This document shows positions 23,183 through 30,837 of a stretch of DNA of 34,273 nucleotides, piece by piece. The notes below the pieces were generated by a model. That model ran no database searches. It saw only the letters and a program-made list of their open reading frames with translations, and was not told the DNA's origin. The stretch's first letter is position 1. Each line of letters opens with the position of its first letter. The translations under genes were made by a program, and so were the position numbers. The DNA comes from a virus. The stretch is from IMG/VR virus record IMGVR_UViG_3300032282_000329, positions 1-34,273 of that record; one strand, written 5' to 3'.

Positions 23183-23382
23183 TTTTTGTCCAAAGGTAAA
23201 GTTGTTGCAAAACGCAAAACCGCACAAATGATGCCAATAGTCATAAAGATAGGACCATAGTATTGAGGTTGTATGTTCTTTTCAAGATACGGAAAATACA
23301 TTTCTACAGCCCCAAACACCATCATCGCAAGAGAGAACCACATGGTCTTAGAGTGCATAGCACCCTTCAAGCTGCGTCTCAT
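23179..23382 (-). CDS. Holin candidate (DUF7940-like)
   Basis: 67 residues. A basic N-terminus (MRRSLKGAMHSKTMWF) leads into one hydrophobic helix (15-30), a short loop with Pro and Tyr (PYLEKNIQPQYYG) and a second helix (44-59), then RFATTLPLDKK. Two helices, small size, a charged tail and position at the head of the lysis cassette fit a class II holin. The RF-x-TT-x-PL-x-x-K ending is like that of short phage proteins I associate with DUF7940. It would form pores that release the endolysin. An ATGA overlap couples it to the next gene. Confidence 0.65.
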   Translation of the reverse strand: MRRSLKGAMHSKTMWFSLAMMVFGAVEMYFPYLEKNIQPQYYGPIFMTIGIICAVLRFATTLPLDKK

Positions 23383-23383
23383 A

Positions 23384-24838
23384 TTACGCTGTATATGTAC
23401 CGGAAGCTGTAAACTTCACAATCGTATTAGCGCCAGCAGTAAAGATTGTTGGAGCGCCTGTATACACGCCAGAGTAGTATGCAGTTGGAATGGATAGAAT
23501 TACTACACCAGATCCACCAGCTTTTCCACCTTGTGCATTTGTACCGCCACCACCGCCACCACCTGTATTAATTGTTCCAGCAGTAGCATTATCGCCGGGA
23601 TATGTTCCTCCATTACCACCACCGCCAGCGCCTCCAGCGCCACCAGAGCCACCTAATGAGTCACCGTTTGGACCAGATCCACCGCCTCCACCGCCAGCAT
23701 AATATTCTGCAGTTCCAGTAATCGTTGTGTAGTAACCTGTACCACCAGCACCACCGTTTGCGTATGGATTTCCTAAACCATTAGAACCAGCAACACTTTG
23801 TCCACCACCACCACCGCCACCGCCTGCGCTGTTTCCGGGAACGCCAGCAGCAGATCCTCCGCTAGTACCTTGTCCTGATGTTCCAGTTCCGGGGCTACCA
23901 CCACCGTAATATCCATTACCACCGCCTCCACCAGAACCACCATTGCCACCATTTCCGTAAGCGTTTGAACCTAGTCCACCACCAACAGCGGTAACTGTTC
24001 CAGTTAATGAAGACTGAGATCCAGCAGTAGCTGCCGCTCCTCCAGCTCCAACAATAATAGTTAATACTGTTCCGGGGTCAACAGAGCGGTTGCTAGCAAT
24101 TAAACCACCCGCACCACCACCACCGCCGCCGCCAGAACCACCGCCACCACCGCCAGCTACAGTAATGTAAGTAATTGTATATACGCCTTGTGGATATGTT
24201 TGGAACCGAACCCAAGTGGAATTTGAATAACCTTCATAAAAATCTAATTCAGAGTTATAGCGAATTAAACCTTCAATTGGAGAGGTTGTTCTAACAGCAG
24301 AATTTCCAACCGGCAAATAAAATTGCCCTGTGCTAGAGTTGGCAAATAAGTCTTTTCCAAGGGTAATGTTGTTTGTAGCTACTAAGTTGTTTGCAGTAGC
24401 TGTGCCAGTAACAGTTAAATCACCACTAACATAATTAAACTGAGTCGCGCTATAGACGTTGGCGCCGTCTGTAAAAAGTACTTCACTGGCAGCATTTGCT
24501 ACACTAATATTAGATCCAGTGCCTGTAGTCAGGGTTACGGTATTGCCAGTACGGTTACGAACAATATAGACCTTTTGCTGACCTGCTGGAGCTACAAGGA
24601 ACTGAGGAGAGGTAATGGGGCCATTAAGGATTAATACCGCGTTACGCGCTTCATCCGACAAACCGTTAAAGTTAGTCAGCGTATAGGTTGCATCACCCAT
24701 TGGAATGGTTACAACACCAGTAATTGCCTGTTCTAGCAATGTTCCTAGGTTATAGTTGGTGGTTGTCCCCCAAACACCCGCTTGTTCGCCGGTTCCAATT
24801 AACTGGAGTTTTAGTGAGGTTGAATAGGTGCTAGGCAT
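23384..24838 (-). CDS. Tail fibre/adhesin with glycine-rich domain (copy A)
   Basis: 484 residues. The N-terminal 130 residues (PSTYSTSLKLQLIGTGEQAG and so on) form a beta-rich virion-attachment part seen in other phage fibres. Around residues 170-210 lies a GQFYLPVGN ... RTTSPIEGLIRYNSE motif like those of the two paralogues downstream. From about residue 225 runs a glycine-rich region (GGGG runs) ending in a C-terminal tail VILSIPTAYYSG ... NTIVKFTASGTYTA. Glycine-rich stretches like this can fold as polyglycine-II sandwiches, as in the phage S16 adhesin gp38, and would bind the receptor. It ends one base before the holin start. Confidence 0.7.
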   Translation of the reverse strand: MPSTYSTSLKLQLIGTGEQAGVWGTTTNYNLGTLLEQAITGVVTIPMGDATYTLTNFNGLSDEARNAVLILNGPITSPQFLVAPAGQQKVYIVRNRTGNTVTLTTGTGSNISVANAASEVLFTDGANVYSATQFNYVSGDLTVTGTATANNLVATNNITLGKDLFANSSTGQFYLPVGNSAVRTTSPIEGLIRYNSELDFYEGYSNSTWVRFQTYPQGVYTITYITVAGGGGGGSGGGGGGGAGGLIASNRSVDPGTVLTIIVGAGGAAATAGSQSSLTGTVTAVGGGLGSNAYGNGGNGGSGGGGGNGYYGGGSPGTGTSGQGTSGGSAAGVPGNSAGGGGGGGGQSVAGSNGLGNPYANGGAGGTGYYTTITGTAEYYAGGGGGGSGPNGDSLGGSGGAGGAGGGGNGGTYPGDNATAGTINTGGGGGGGTNAQGGKAGGSGVVILSIPTAYYSGVYTGAPTIFTAGANTIVKFTASGTYTA

Positions 24839-24843
24839 GTTGT

Positions 24844-25806
24844 CTATCCTTGATAATCGTTTACGTTAATCCAACTTGTATTTGCAGTATTGTTAATAGT
24901 AGTCCAAGTTCCGGCATTAGCCGTTACAATATTAGCCCAATTTGGGGTTTGTCCGTCGTTGATTGTAATCCAACCACGGGTGAAAAGCGACTCATAAATG
25001 GTCATTAAATCGGTTACAACTCCTGCAAACGCGGCAGAAGCAGCTTCTGTATCGGTTAGGCTATAGGATTCAACCAAAGCCCCTACCCAGTCATAGCGGG
25101 CGCTGACGGTATCAACTAAGGTTACGGTATCTGTGTAGTTTCCTAAAGCAGAACGGATGCCATCATAGGTATCCAACAAAGTTACAGTTTCGTCGCTAGC
25201 TACAAAGAACTGGAATTGACCCGGAGCCTCATCTGTAATATCAACAGAATCTACTACATCGCCAGCAAAATTAGCGGTTGAGGAATATAGGTCAGTTAGG
25301 GTTACAGTATCTTCTGTGTTTACCGCAAAGCCTTGTGGGCCTAATTCTACAGTAGTTAAAGTAACGTTTTCAGCCGTGGTTGTTGTAAATACTACCTGAG
25401 TAGACTGGGTTTCTGTAAGGTTTGCGGTCTCGGAGCTATCTGCATAAAAGGCTACTTGAGTACTAATTGCTTCTGTTAGGTCTATAGTTTCTTCTTGGGT
25501 AGCCGATGTATTCCATGCACCTTCTGGGGTGTCGGTTAAGGTTATTGTTTCACTAGACTGGGCAGATGTATTCCAAGCGCCGTTTGCAGCATCCAATAAA
25601 GATATAGTGTCATTGCTAAATACATAAAACTCAAATACGGGGCTGTCATCTGTAGATAGGGTAAACGACTCAAATGCAATGCCGCTAAAGTTTGCAGGCC
25701 CCGCAAATTGGTCTGTTAAAGTAAAAGACTCATCAGTCTGTAGGTTGTAGCTATTCCCCGCCAAAGAAGCGAAAGGAGACTGGGCAAATGAGCTTATACC
25801 GAACAT
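24844..25806 (-). CDS. Appendage protein made of twelve 20-residue repeats
   Basis: 320 residues. The N-terminus (MFGISSFAQSPFASL) has the FG-x-x-x-FAQ-x-PFA motif of phage appendage proteins. Residues 28-267 are twelve successive 20-residue units with the pattern [VIF]-[TS]-L-x-[DE] at the start and [SED]-x-E-T at the end, with no insertion or deletion. Two adjacent units share GAWNTSA. The C-terminus (268-320) has Trp-centred short repeats (GWITIN, NWANIV, TWTTIN, SWINVN). The regular beta pattern suggests a solenoid or shaft. It lies among glycine-rich fibre genes, so a fibre or spike shaft is likely. Confidence 0.65.
   Translation of the reverse strand: MFGISSFAQSPFASLAGNSYNLQTDESFTLTDQFAGPANFSGIAFESFTLSTDDSPVFEFYVFSNDTISLLDAANGAWNTSAQSSETITLTDTPEGAWNTSATQEETIDLTEAISTQVAFYADSSETANLTETQSTQVVFTTTTAENVTLTTVELGPQGFAVNTEDTVTLTDLYSSTANFAGDVVDSVDITDEAPGQFQFFVASDETVTLLDTYDGIRSALGNYTDTVTLVDTVSARYDWVGALVESYSLTDTEAASAAFAGVVTDLMTIYESLFTRGWITINDGQTPNWANIVTANAGTWTTINNTANTSWINVNDYQG
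25006..25725 (-). repeat. 12 x 60-bp coding repeat (20-residue units)
   Basis: Starting at each [VIFYA]-[TSDN]-[LI], the successive distances are exactly 20 residues for all twelve units, giving 720 bases with no frame slip. Most units begin like VTLTD or ITLTD and end in ET, DT, or ES. DNA identity between units is modest, so the repeat is kept at the protein level. Confidence 0.85.
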
Positions 25807-25808
25807 AA

Positions 25809-26873
25809 TTAAGCTGTGTAACTACCGCTAGAAGTAAATTTCAAAATGGTGTTAGATCCAGAAGTAGTTACGGTAGGACTTCCAGTAGTTGTACCAGAGT
25901 AGTTTGTTGTAGGAACTGAAATAACCACTACACCAGAGCCGCCATTACCACCAGTAAATGATCCTGCACTTCCACCTCCGGTAGATCCACCACCTCCACC
26001 ACCTGTGTTAGTTGTACCAGCAGTACCACTTCCAGTAGCTCCACCAGCACCACCTCCGCCTGCTCCGCCAGAAGAATTGCTTCCTGTATTACCGTTACCG
26101 CCGCCACCGCCACCGGCGTAGGTTACAGATGAGCCTGTGATTGTTGAAACCGCGCCGTTTCCACCGTTACCGCCAATAAAAGTATTTGTCCCATTAAAAC
26201 CAGCTTGTGCTGCTCCACCGCCACCACCGCCTCCAGCAGAACCACCAGTAGAATTACCGCCAGCATAACCTTGAGAAGTAGTTGGATTTCCTCCGTTTGC
26301 AGTTCCGCCACCACCAGCACCTCCGCCAGAGCCACCATCTCTACCAGTATTGCTAGAGTATGAACCACCGCCACCACCACCAATTGCGGTAGTTAATCCA
26401 GTAATAGAAGAATTACCGCCGTTTGTACCAACTAATGTTCCAGAAGTTCCACCTGCGCCACCATTACCAACAGTAACAGTGTAGGTTGTTCCAATACTCA
26501 TGTACGAACTGCCAGTGACTAATCCACCGCCACCTCCTCCTCCTGAAGTATTCCAGCCACCTCCGCCGCCGCCTGCAACAATAAGGTAAGAGATCGCGTA
26601 CGAAGATTGTTTAATAGTTACCCAGCTACCACCAACATAACCCTCTAATCCATAGCCATTATCAGAGTTATATCTAATCATGCCGTTTACACCAGTAGGT
26701 CTTTGGGCTGTTGTACCAACAGGAACAGTAATTGCTCCTGTAGATGCAAAGTTCGCATTTTGATCTGTACCAATAATAACGGCACTTGTTCCATTGGTTT
26801 GTAGTGCAAGTATTCCAGAGGCGTCAACGGTTTGCACTAACCCGCTAGCATTTGCGTTGATAAATGTCGTCAT
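25809..26873 (-). CDS. Glycine-rich tail fibre/adhesin (copy B)
   Basis: 354 residues. The N-terminus (ALQTNGTSAVIIGTDQNANF, then TAQRP-x-G-V-N-GMIRYN) is a trimeric-fibre-type head. After VGGSWVTIKQSSYAIS comes SYLIVAGGGGGGW and a region of GGGG runs, then VVVISVPTTNYSG ... GSPTVTTSGSNTILKFTSSG and the final SYTA. The start overlaps the stop of copy C by four bases. It is a close paralogue of copy C, without the Ig-like domain. The Gly-rich part is the probable receptor-binding surface. Confidence 0.7.
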   Translation of the reverse strand: MTTFINANASGLVQTVDASGILALQTNGTSAVIIGTDQNANFASTGAITVPVGTTAQRPTGVNGMIRYNSDNGYGLEGYVGGSWVTIKQSSYAISYLIVAGGGGGGWNTSGGGGGGGLVTGSSYMSIGTTYTVTVGNGGAGGTSGTLVGTNGGNSSITGLTTAIGGGGGGSYSSNTGRDGGSGGGAGGGGTANGGNPTTSQGYAGGNSTGGSAGGGGGGGAAQAGFNGTNTFIGGNGGNGAVSTITGSSVTYAGGGGGGNGNTGSNSSGGAGGGGAGGATGSGTAGTTNTGGGGGGSTGGGSAGSFTGGNGGSGVVVISVPTTNYSGTTTGSPTVTTSGSNTILKFTSSGSYTA

Positions 26874-28243
26874 GCTGTATATGTTCCGCTAGATGTAAAT
26901 TTAATAATTGTGTTAGATCCTGATGTGGTTACTGTTGGGCTACCTGTAGTGGTTCCAGTATATCTAGCTGTTGGCACGGAAAGAATTACCACGCCAGAAC
27001 CACCAGATCCACCATTTACACCACCACCACCGCCACCACCGCCTCCACCACCTGTGTTAGCTGATGCATTATTACCGTTGCTGTAATTGTTTGCTCCATT
27101 GGCACCTCCACCAAGGCCACCACCACCACCGCCAGCATCAATAGAATCGCCGTTTAGACCGGGACCACCGCCTCCGCCACCAGCATAGTAAACAGAAGAT
27201 CCAGTAATACTAGAAGCTAACCCGTTGCCTCCAGCTCCTCCATTTGGGAATGCGTTTCCAGCACCATTGCTACCAGTAGCCCCAGCTCCACCACCACCTC
27301 CGCCACCGCCTGCAGAGCTACCGCCTCCGCCAGCTCCAGAACCACCGTTGCTACCTTGACCGCCTGTTCCAGCACCAGCTCCACCGCCGCCATAGTAAGC
27401 ATTACCACCACCGCCACCTGAACCGCCTGATCCGCCATTGTTGTAAGATCCAGCTCCGTTACCACCACCGTTAGCTGTAACTGAAAGTCCTGTTCCTACT
27501 AAAGTAGAGTTTGTTCCAGCGCCAGTGCTTCCGCCACCGCCACCAATTGTTGCTGTAAAGACGACCGCAGGGGTAACCGTTACAGATGATGTTAATAATC
27601 CACCAGCACCGCCGCCGCCACCTGTTCCATAACCACCTCCGCCTCCGCCTGCCACTACCAAATAGCTCATACTATAAGTTGCCAATACTGGGCCAACAGA
27701 GTTTGATGTAGCTGCAGAAGCAGAGTTACCGTAAGAGTTATATGCGGTTACATTGCATGAGATGTTTGCGCCAACCTGAGTTGCCGTTAGTACAAATGTA
27801 TTTGCGGTAGCATTAGAAGAAATAGCAACGGAATTGGCTAGCCATTGATAGTAGTATCCAGTTGGAGTATTTGACCATGTACCGTTTGTAGTAGATAAAG
27901 TAGAGTTAATTGCTGGTGTTCCAGAAACCACAGGCGCAACAGCATTTACTGGCGTTAAAATTGAAGTTACACTGAACCAACTGTTATTTACATAAGTTTC
28001 AATATTTTGATAACCAGTGTTATATCTAAGCATTCCATTCGTAGGGCTTACTGGTCGTTGGGCAATACCACCGCTTGGTAAAATTAAAGCGCCAGTAGAT
28101 GTGCAGTTAGCGTTTTGGTCGGAACCAATAACTATTGCATTGGACCCATTTGTTTGAAATGCGAGCGTGGAAGTATTGTCTGCGCTTGTAACAATTGCAG
28201 AAAAGGTAGAAGAGTTTCCAGCTTGCGCATTTATGGATGACAT
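26870..28243 (-). CDS. Glycine-rich tail fibre/adhesin with Ig-like domain (copy C)
   Basis: 457 residues. The head (LAFQTNGSNAIVIGSDQNAN, then AQRPVSPTNGMLRYN) matches copy B. Residues about 98-186 form an inserted Ig-like domain: PVVSGTPAINSTLSTTNGTW, then YYYQWLANSVAISS, then NISCNVTAYNSYGNS, with the W and Y residues of that fold. Then SMSYLVVAGGGGGGYG begins the glycine-rich region, which ends in GSPTVTTSGSNTIIKFTSSG and TYTA. Ig-like modules in phage virions often bind sugars weakly. The domain sits at the joint between head and Gly-rich parts. Confidence 0.75.
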   Translation of the reverse strand: MSSINAQAGNSSTFSAIVTSADNTSTLAFQTNGSNAIVIGSDQNANCTSTGALILPSGGIAQRPVSPTNGMLRYNTGYQNIETYVNNSWFSVTSILTPVNAVAPVVSGTPAINSTLSTTNGTWSNTPTGYYYQWLANSVAISSNATANTFVLTATQVGANISCNVTAYNSYGNSASAATSNSVGPVLATYSMSYLVVAGGGGGGYGTGGGGGAGGLLTSSVTVTPAVVFTATIGGGGGSTGAGTNSTLVGTGLSVTANGGGNGAGSYNNGGSGGSGGGGGNAYYGGGGAGAGTGGQGSNGGSGAGGGGSSAGGGGGGGGAGATGSNGAGNAFPNGGAGGNGLASSITGSSVYYAGGGGGGPGLNGDSIDAGGGGGGLGGGANGANNYSNGNNASANTGGGGGGGGGGGVNGGSGGSGVVILSVPTARYTGTTTGSPTVTTSGSNTIIKFTSSGTYTA

Positions 28244-28246
28244 GTC

Positions 28247-28963
28247 TTAGAAATAAGCTGTGACTATAATTAAGCCAGACCCACCATTACCGCCAGCATA
28301 AGTTCCGCTTGCACCAGTACCACCAGTTCCTACTGCATAAGAATATGTGGATGCTGGAGAAGCAATAATGGCATATATACCGCCAGCACCACCTCCAGCG
28401 GCACTAGAGCCATAACTATTATTACCAGCATTATTAGCTCCTGAGCCACCGCCACCAGTATTTGCGTTAGCTGCAGTAGAGTTTCCACCACTACCATTGC
28501 CCGGTGTTGCGCCGCCGCCAAGCATTGAGCCACCGCCAGTGCCGCCCATTGCATAACTTCCGTTGGTAGCGCCCATAGCAGGAGCGCCAGATTGTCCAAC
28601 AAAAACATATCCCGCCATACCAGAGCCTACAGTACCAGTTCCACCATTACCGCCGCCGCTGCCAGCACCTCCATTAGGTGCGCCAAATCCACCATTTGCT
28701 TGAGATGTTCCAAAAGTTGAAATGTTCCCATTGCCGCCAGCATTTGCTGTTGCGCCAGTACTACCACCACCACCACCGCCACCAACCATTTTTAACTCTA
28801 ACCACTTAGCATTTGTAGGTGTTGTGTAAGTTCCAGATCCACTTGTGATTACAGTTACATTTGGCGCTTGATTGCTAATGATTACAGATGTATCAGGAAA
28901 TGTAATTCCGCTAGAGCTGTCAATAGTTAAATTAGAAGAATTGCCTGTTAATATCAGCGCCAT
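28247..28963 (-). CDS. Glycine-rich tail fibre/adhesin (copy D)
   Basis: 238 residues, shorter than the paralogues. A brief head (ALILTGNSSNLTIDSSSG, then ITFPDTSVIISNQAPNVTV) is followed by TYTTPTNAKWLELKMVGGGG, the usual entry into phage glycine-rich domains, then Gly/Asn/Ser runs and a strand GGSGLIIVTAYF at the end. It lacks the RYN motif and the SGTYTA tail of copies A-C, so it is a more distant family member. Likely receptor-binding as a part of the same adhesin array. Confidence 0.65.
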   Translation of the reverse strand: MALILTGNSSNLTIDSSSGITFPDTSVIISNQAPNVTVITSGSGTYTTPTNAKWLELKMVGGGGGGGSTGATANAGGNGNISTFGTSQANGGFGAPNGGAGSGGGNGGTGTVGSGMAGYVFVGQSGAPAMGATNGSYAMGGTGGGSMLGGGATPGNGSGGNSTAANANTGGGGSGANNAGNNSYGSSAAGGGAGGIYAIIASPASTYSYAVGTGGTGASGTYAGGNGGSGLIIVTAYF

Positions 28964-28972
28964 AATAAATCC

Positions 28973-29356
28973 TTAAACTGGAACCCAAGCCTGTAACTCT
29001 TCGTTCCAAACATAATTACCGCCATCTGTTGGATATGGTACTGGTGCTTCCCAAAGCCATGTAGAGATATTTAAAATCCATGATGGATAAGGTTGAGGTG
29101 CATAGAACACATCGTTTGGAATATCGTATGTAAAACCGATACCAGCGTAGTTACCACGCACCGCTACACCGCCATCAGGAGTTCCGGGTTCTGCGGGAGG
29201 AGATGGTGCGTAATGCACGTTTCCGTATGTATTGTATGAGGTCTGAACCCAAAATCCGGGCTGAGTTTCTGTAAACGATTGGTCAGCAGAAATAACTTCT
29301 GTCACCAGCATCGCTGAAGAATTTGCGGTTTGTACGCATTTTGCAAAATAAGGCAT
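28973..29356 (-). CDS. Conserved appendage-block protein
   Basis: 127 residues with a recognisable phage pattern: GFWVQTSYNTYGNVHYAPSP, then GGVAVRGNYAGIGFTYD, then a Pro/Trp-rich end (PYPSWILNISTWLWEAPVPY and PTDGGNYVWNEELQAW). Proteins of this type occur in T4-like and other marine or freshwater phages. They are small, beta-rich and full of aromatic residues, and I know of no function. It lies among adhesin genes, so an accessory on the fibre base or a fibre-assembly protein is possible. Confidence 0.65.
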   Translation of the reverse strand: MPYFAKCVQTANSSAMLVTEVISADQSFTETQPGFWVQTSYNTYGNVHYAPSPPAEPGTPDGGVAVRGNYAGIGFTYDIPNDVFYAPQPYPSWILNISTWLWEAPVPYPTDGGNYVWNEELQAWVPV

Positions 29357-29369
29357 TATTTACTCCTAA

Positions 29370-30215
29370 TTAATTCGTTCCAAAAGTCCAAGTTTTATAT
29401 GCTACACCACCAGCGCCGCCGCCACCAGAAGAAACGCCGTCATTAGCATTTGCAGCGCCTCCTGATCCACCACCACCAACAGACCATATTTTTACAGTTC
29501 TTGCGGCTACAGCAATGGTATAAGAAGTTCCGCTGGTTAAAACAACATAAGTGTTTGCACCAGCCGCAGTAGTCAATTGTAGAACAATGGAGCCATTTCC
29601 ACCACCTCCGCCTGATTGCGTACATTGATAGCCAGCGGCTCCACCACCACCACCACCTAAATTACCGCCTCCACCGTTACCGCCATACCAGCCGGCTCCG
29701 CCTCCACCGCAACCGAATCCAGAAGCGCCACCACCGCCTGCGTTACAAGGAGAATTGCCAGAAGTTCCACCGCCACCAGCACCCGAATATGAGTATCCAG
29801 CGTTTGTAACCGCTGTAGAAAGACCGCTAACATCTGAACTATTGGCTCCACTACCACCGCCTTGACCGCCACCACCGCCGTTTGCAGCACCCAAAGCACC
29901 ACCGCCACCACCGCCAGCATCTCCGCCAGCGCCAGCGCCTGATCCGCCATTAGAGCCACCGTCTCCACCAGAATAGGTTCCACCGCCTCCACCACCACCG
30001 TTGAATGATCCACCTCCACCACCGTTTCCAGTAATGGTTGTCAATCTAAATGTGGCAGTTGTAGCTCCGCCAGAGTTTCCGCTTGAAGCACCGCTAGTTG
30101 AAGCGCCACCAGAACCTATCGAATAGGTAATGATTTGGTTAATATAACTTGTCGCTCCACCAGTGGTAAATCCAAAGGCTTTTGTAGCTTCGGCACGGGC
30201 TGCTAAGAATGGCAT
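29370..30215 (-). CDS. Glycine-rich tail fibre/adhesin (copy E)
   Basis: 281 residues. Starts with MPFLAARAEATKAFGFTTGG, then a short beta part (YINQIITYSIGSGG), and runs almost at once into GGGG-rich sequence. The end is an unusual C-terminal head: GANTYVVLTSGTSYTI, then AVAARTVKIWSVGGGGSG and VAYKTWTFGTN. It has cysteines in the Gly-rich part (SPCNAGGGGASGFGCGG and YQCTQSGGGG), unlike copies B and C. Presumably another receptor-binding protein of the array. Confidence 0.6.
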   Translation of the reverse strand: MPFLAARAEATKAFGFTTGGATSYINQIITYSIGSGGASTSGASSGNSGGATTATFRLTTITGNGGGGGSFNGGGGGGGTYSGGDGGSNGGSGAGAGGDAGGGGGGALGAANGGGGGQGGGSGANSSDVSGLSTAVTNAGYSYSGAGGGGTSGNSPCNAGGGGASGFGCGGGGAGWYGGNGGGGNLGGGGGGAAGYQCTQSGGGGGNGSIVLQLTTAAGANTYVVLTSGTSYTIAVAARTVKIWSVGGGGSGGAANANDGVSSGGGGAGGVAYKTWTFGTN

Positions 30216-30216
30216 G

Positions 30217-30837
30217 TTATTTAAACTGTGTTTGTGAGGCTAATACGGTATAAGTTGCGTTCGCAGTCTTTAAAAATGTAAAAGCATAAATGTCTACAGA
30301 TAATGTGTTACCGCTAGTGGGAGCAGTTCCGCCCTGCCATTTTGGAGTAACCGCAGATCCATCTACTTGGAATACTGTTGGTAAATAAGCTGTTGCGCCG
30401 TTGGTGTTCATAAGAACTACGCTCAAAGATTGGTTATTCGCCATCAATGAGTTCATGGTAACAACAGAATTTCCTCGGAAATTGATTGTAGTGTTTGCAG
30501 TAGCATTAGCTGTCAAATACAAAATAGGATTTGTAATAACATCAAAAGTTGTATTAGCACTCATGCCAGTAGCAGTAGCATTAGCCGTTTCAATAATGGT
30601 GCTACTAAATGCAGTAGTCTGACTTGTGCCAATCGTAACTGCTGTAGTAGATCCGTTGCTTGCTAAAGTAAGTGCGCCAGCAGAGGCAACCTTACCAGCA
30701 AAAGTTGCGTTTTGTGATGAGTCCAGAGTTAATGCGGTTGTGTTGGCTCCTCCAGTTGTAAAAACTAGATTGCCTGTAGTATCACCTCTTATGACAACTG
30801 AAGTCGATAGAGTATTGCTTGCACTTATAACGCTCAT
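30217..30837 (-). CDS. Tail fibre accessory protein
   Basis: 206 residues without glycine runs. The N-terminal half has two copies of a short beta-repeat: GNLVFTTGGANTTALTLDSS and STTAVTIGTSQTTAF, similar to the head of copies B and C. The C-terminal half (YLTANATANTTINFRG, then NQSLSVVLMNTNGATAYLP and SVDIYAFTFLKTANATY) matches a beta-sandwich type of phage fibre domain. It lies one base from the start of the next gene in the operon and two from the end of copy E. A fibre shaft or capping role is inferred. Confidence 0.6.
   Translation of the reverse strand: MSVISASNTLSTSVVIRGDTTGNLVFTTGGANTTALTLDSSQNATFAGKVASAGALTLASNGSTTAVTIGTSQTTAFSSTIIETANATATGMSANTTFDVITNPILYLTANATANTTINFRGNSVVTMNSLMANNQSLSVVLMNTNGATAYLPTVFQVDGSAVTPKWQGGTAPTSGNTLSVDIYAFTFLKTANATYTVLASQTQFK

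Noticed and set aside
22634-23227. Longer 197-residue version of the DUF7338-like gene
   Set aside because: The extra 15 residues would lie inside the holin gene; the ATGA overlap at 23179-23182 marks the coupled start.
23490-23702. Plus-strand proline-rich open frame opposite a fibre gene
   Set aside because: It is the antisense reading of the glycine-rich region of the gene at 23384..24838; GGN codons read backward give proline. No ribosome site and no context on the plus strand.
25928-27468. Minus-strand valine/leucine/alanine-rich frames inside the Gly-rich fibres (such as 26123..26383 and 27217..27468)
   Set aside because: They arise from out-of-frame reading of GGT/GGA/GGN runs and look like membrane proteins only by composition. 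They are inside well-supported genes.
25809-30215. Dense CCACCACCG-type repeats resembling a low-complexity or CRISPR-like array
   Set aside because: There are no equal spacers or direct repeats of constant length; the pattern is the codon shadow of polyglycine in coding frames.
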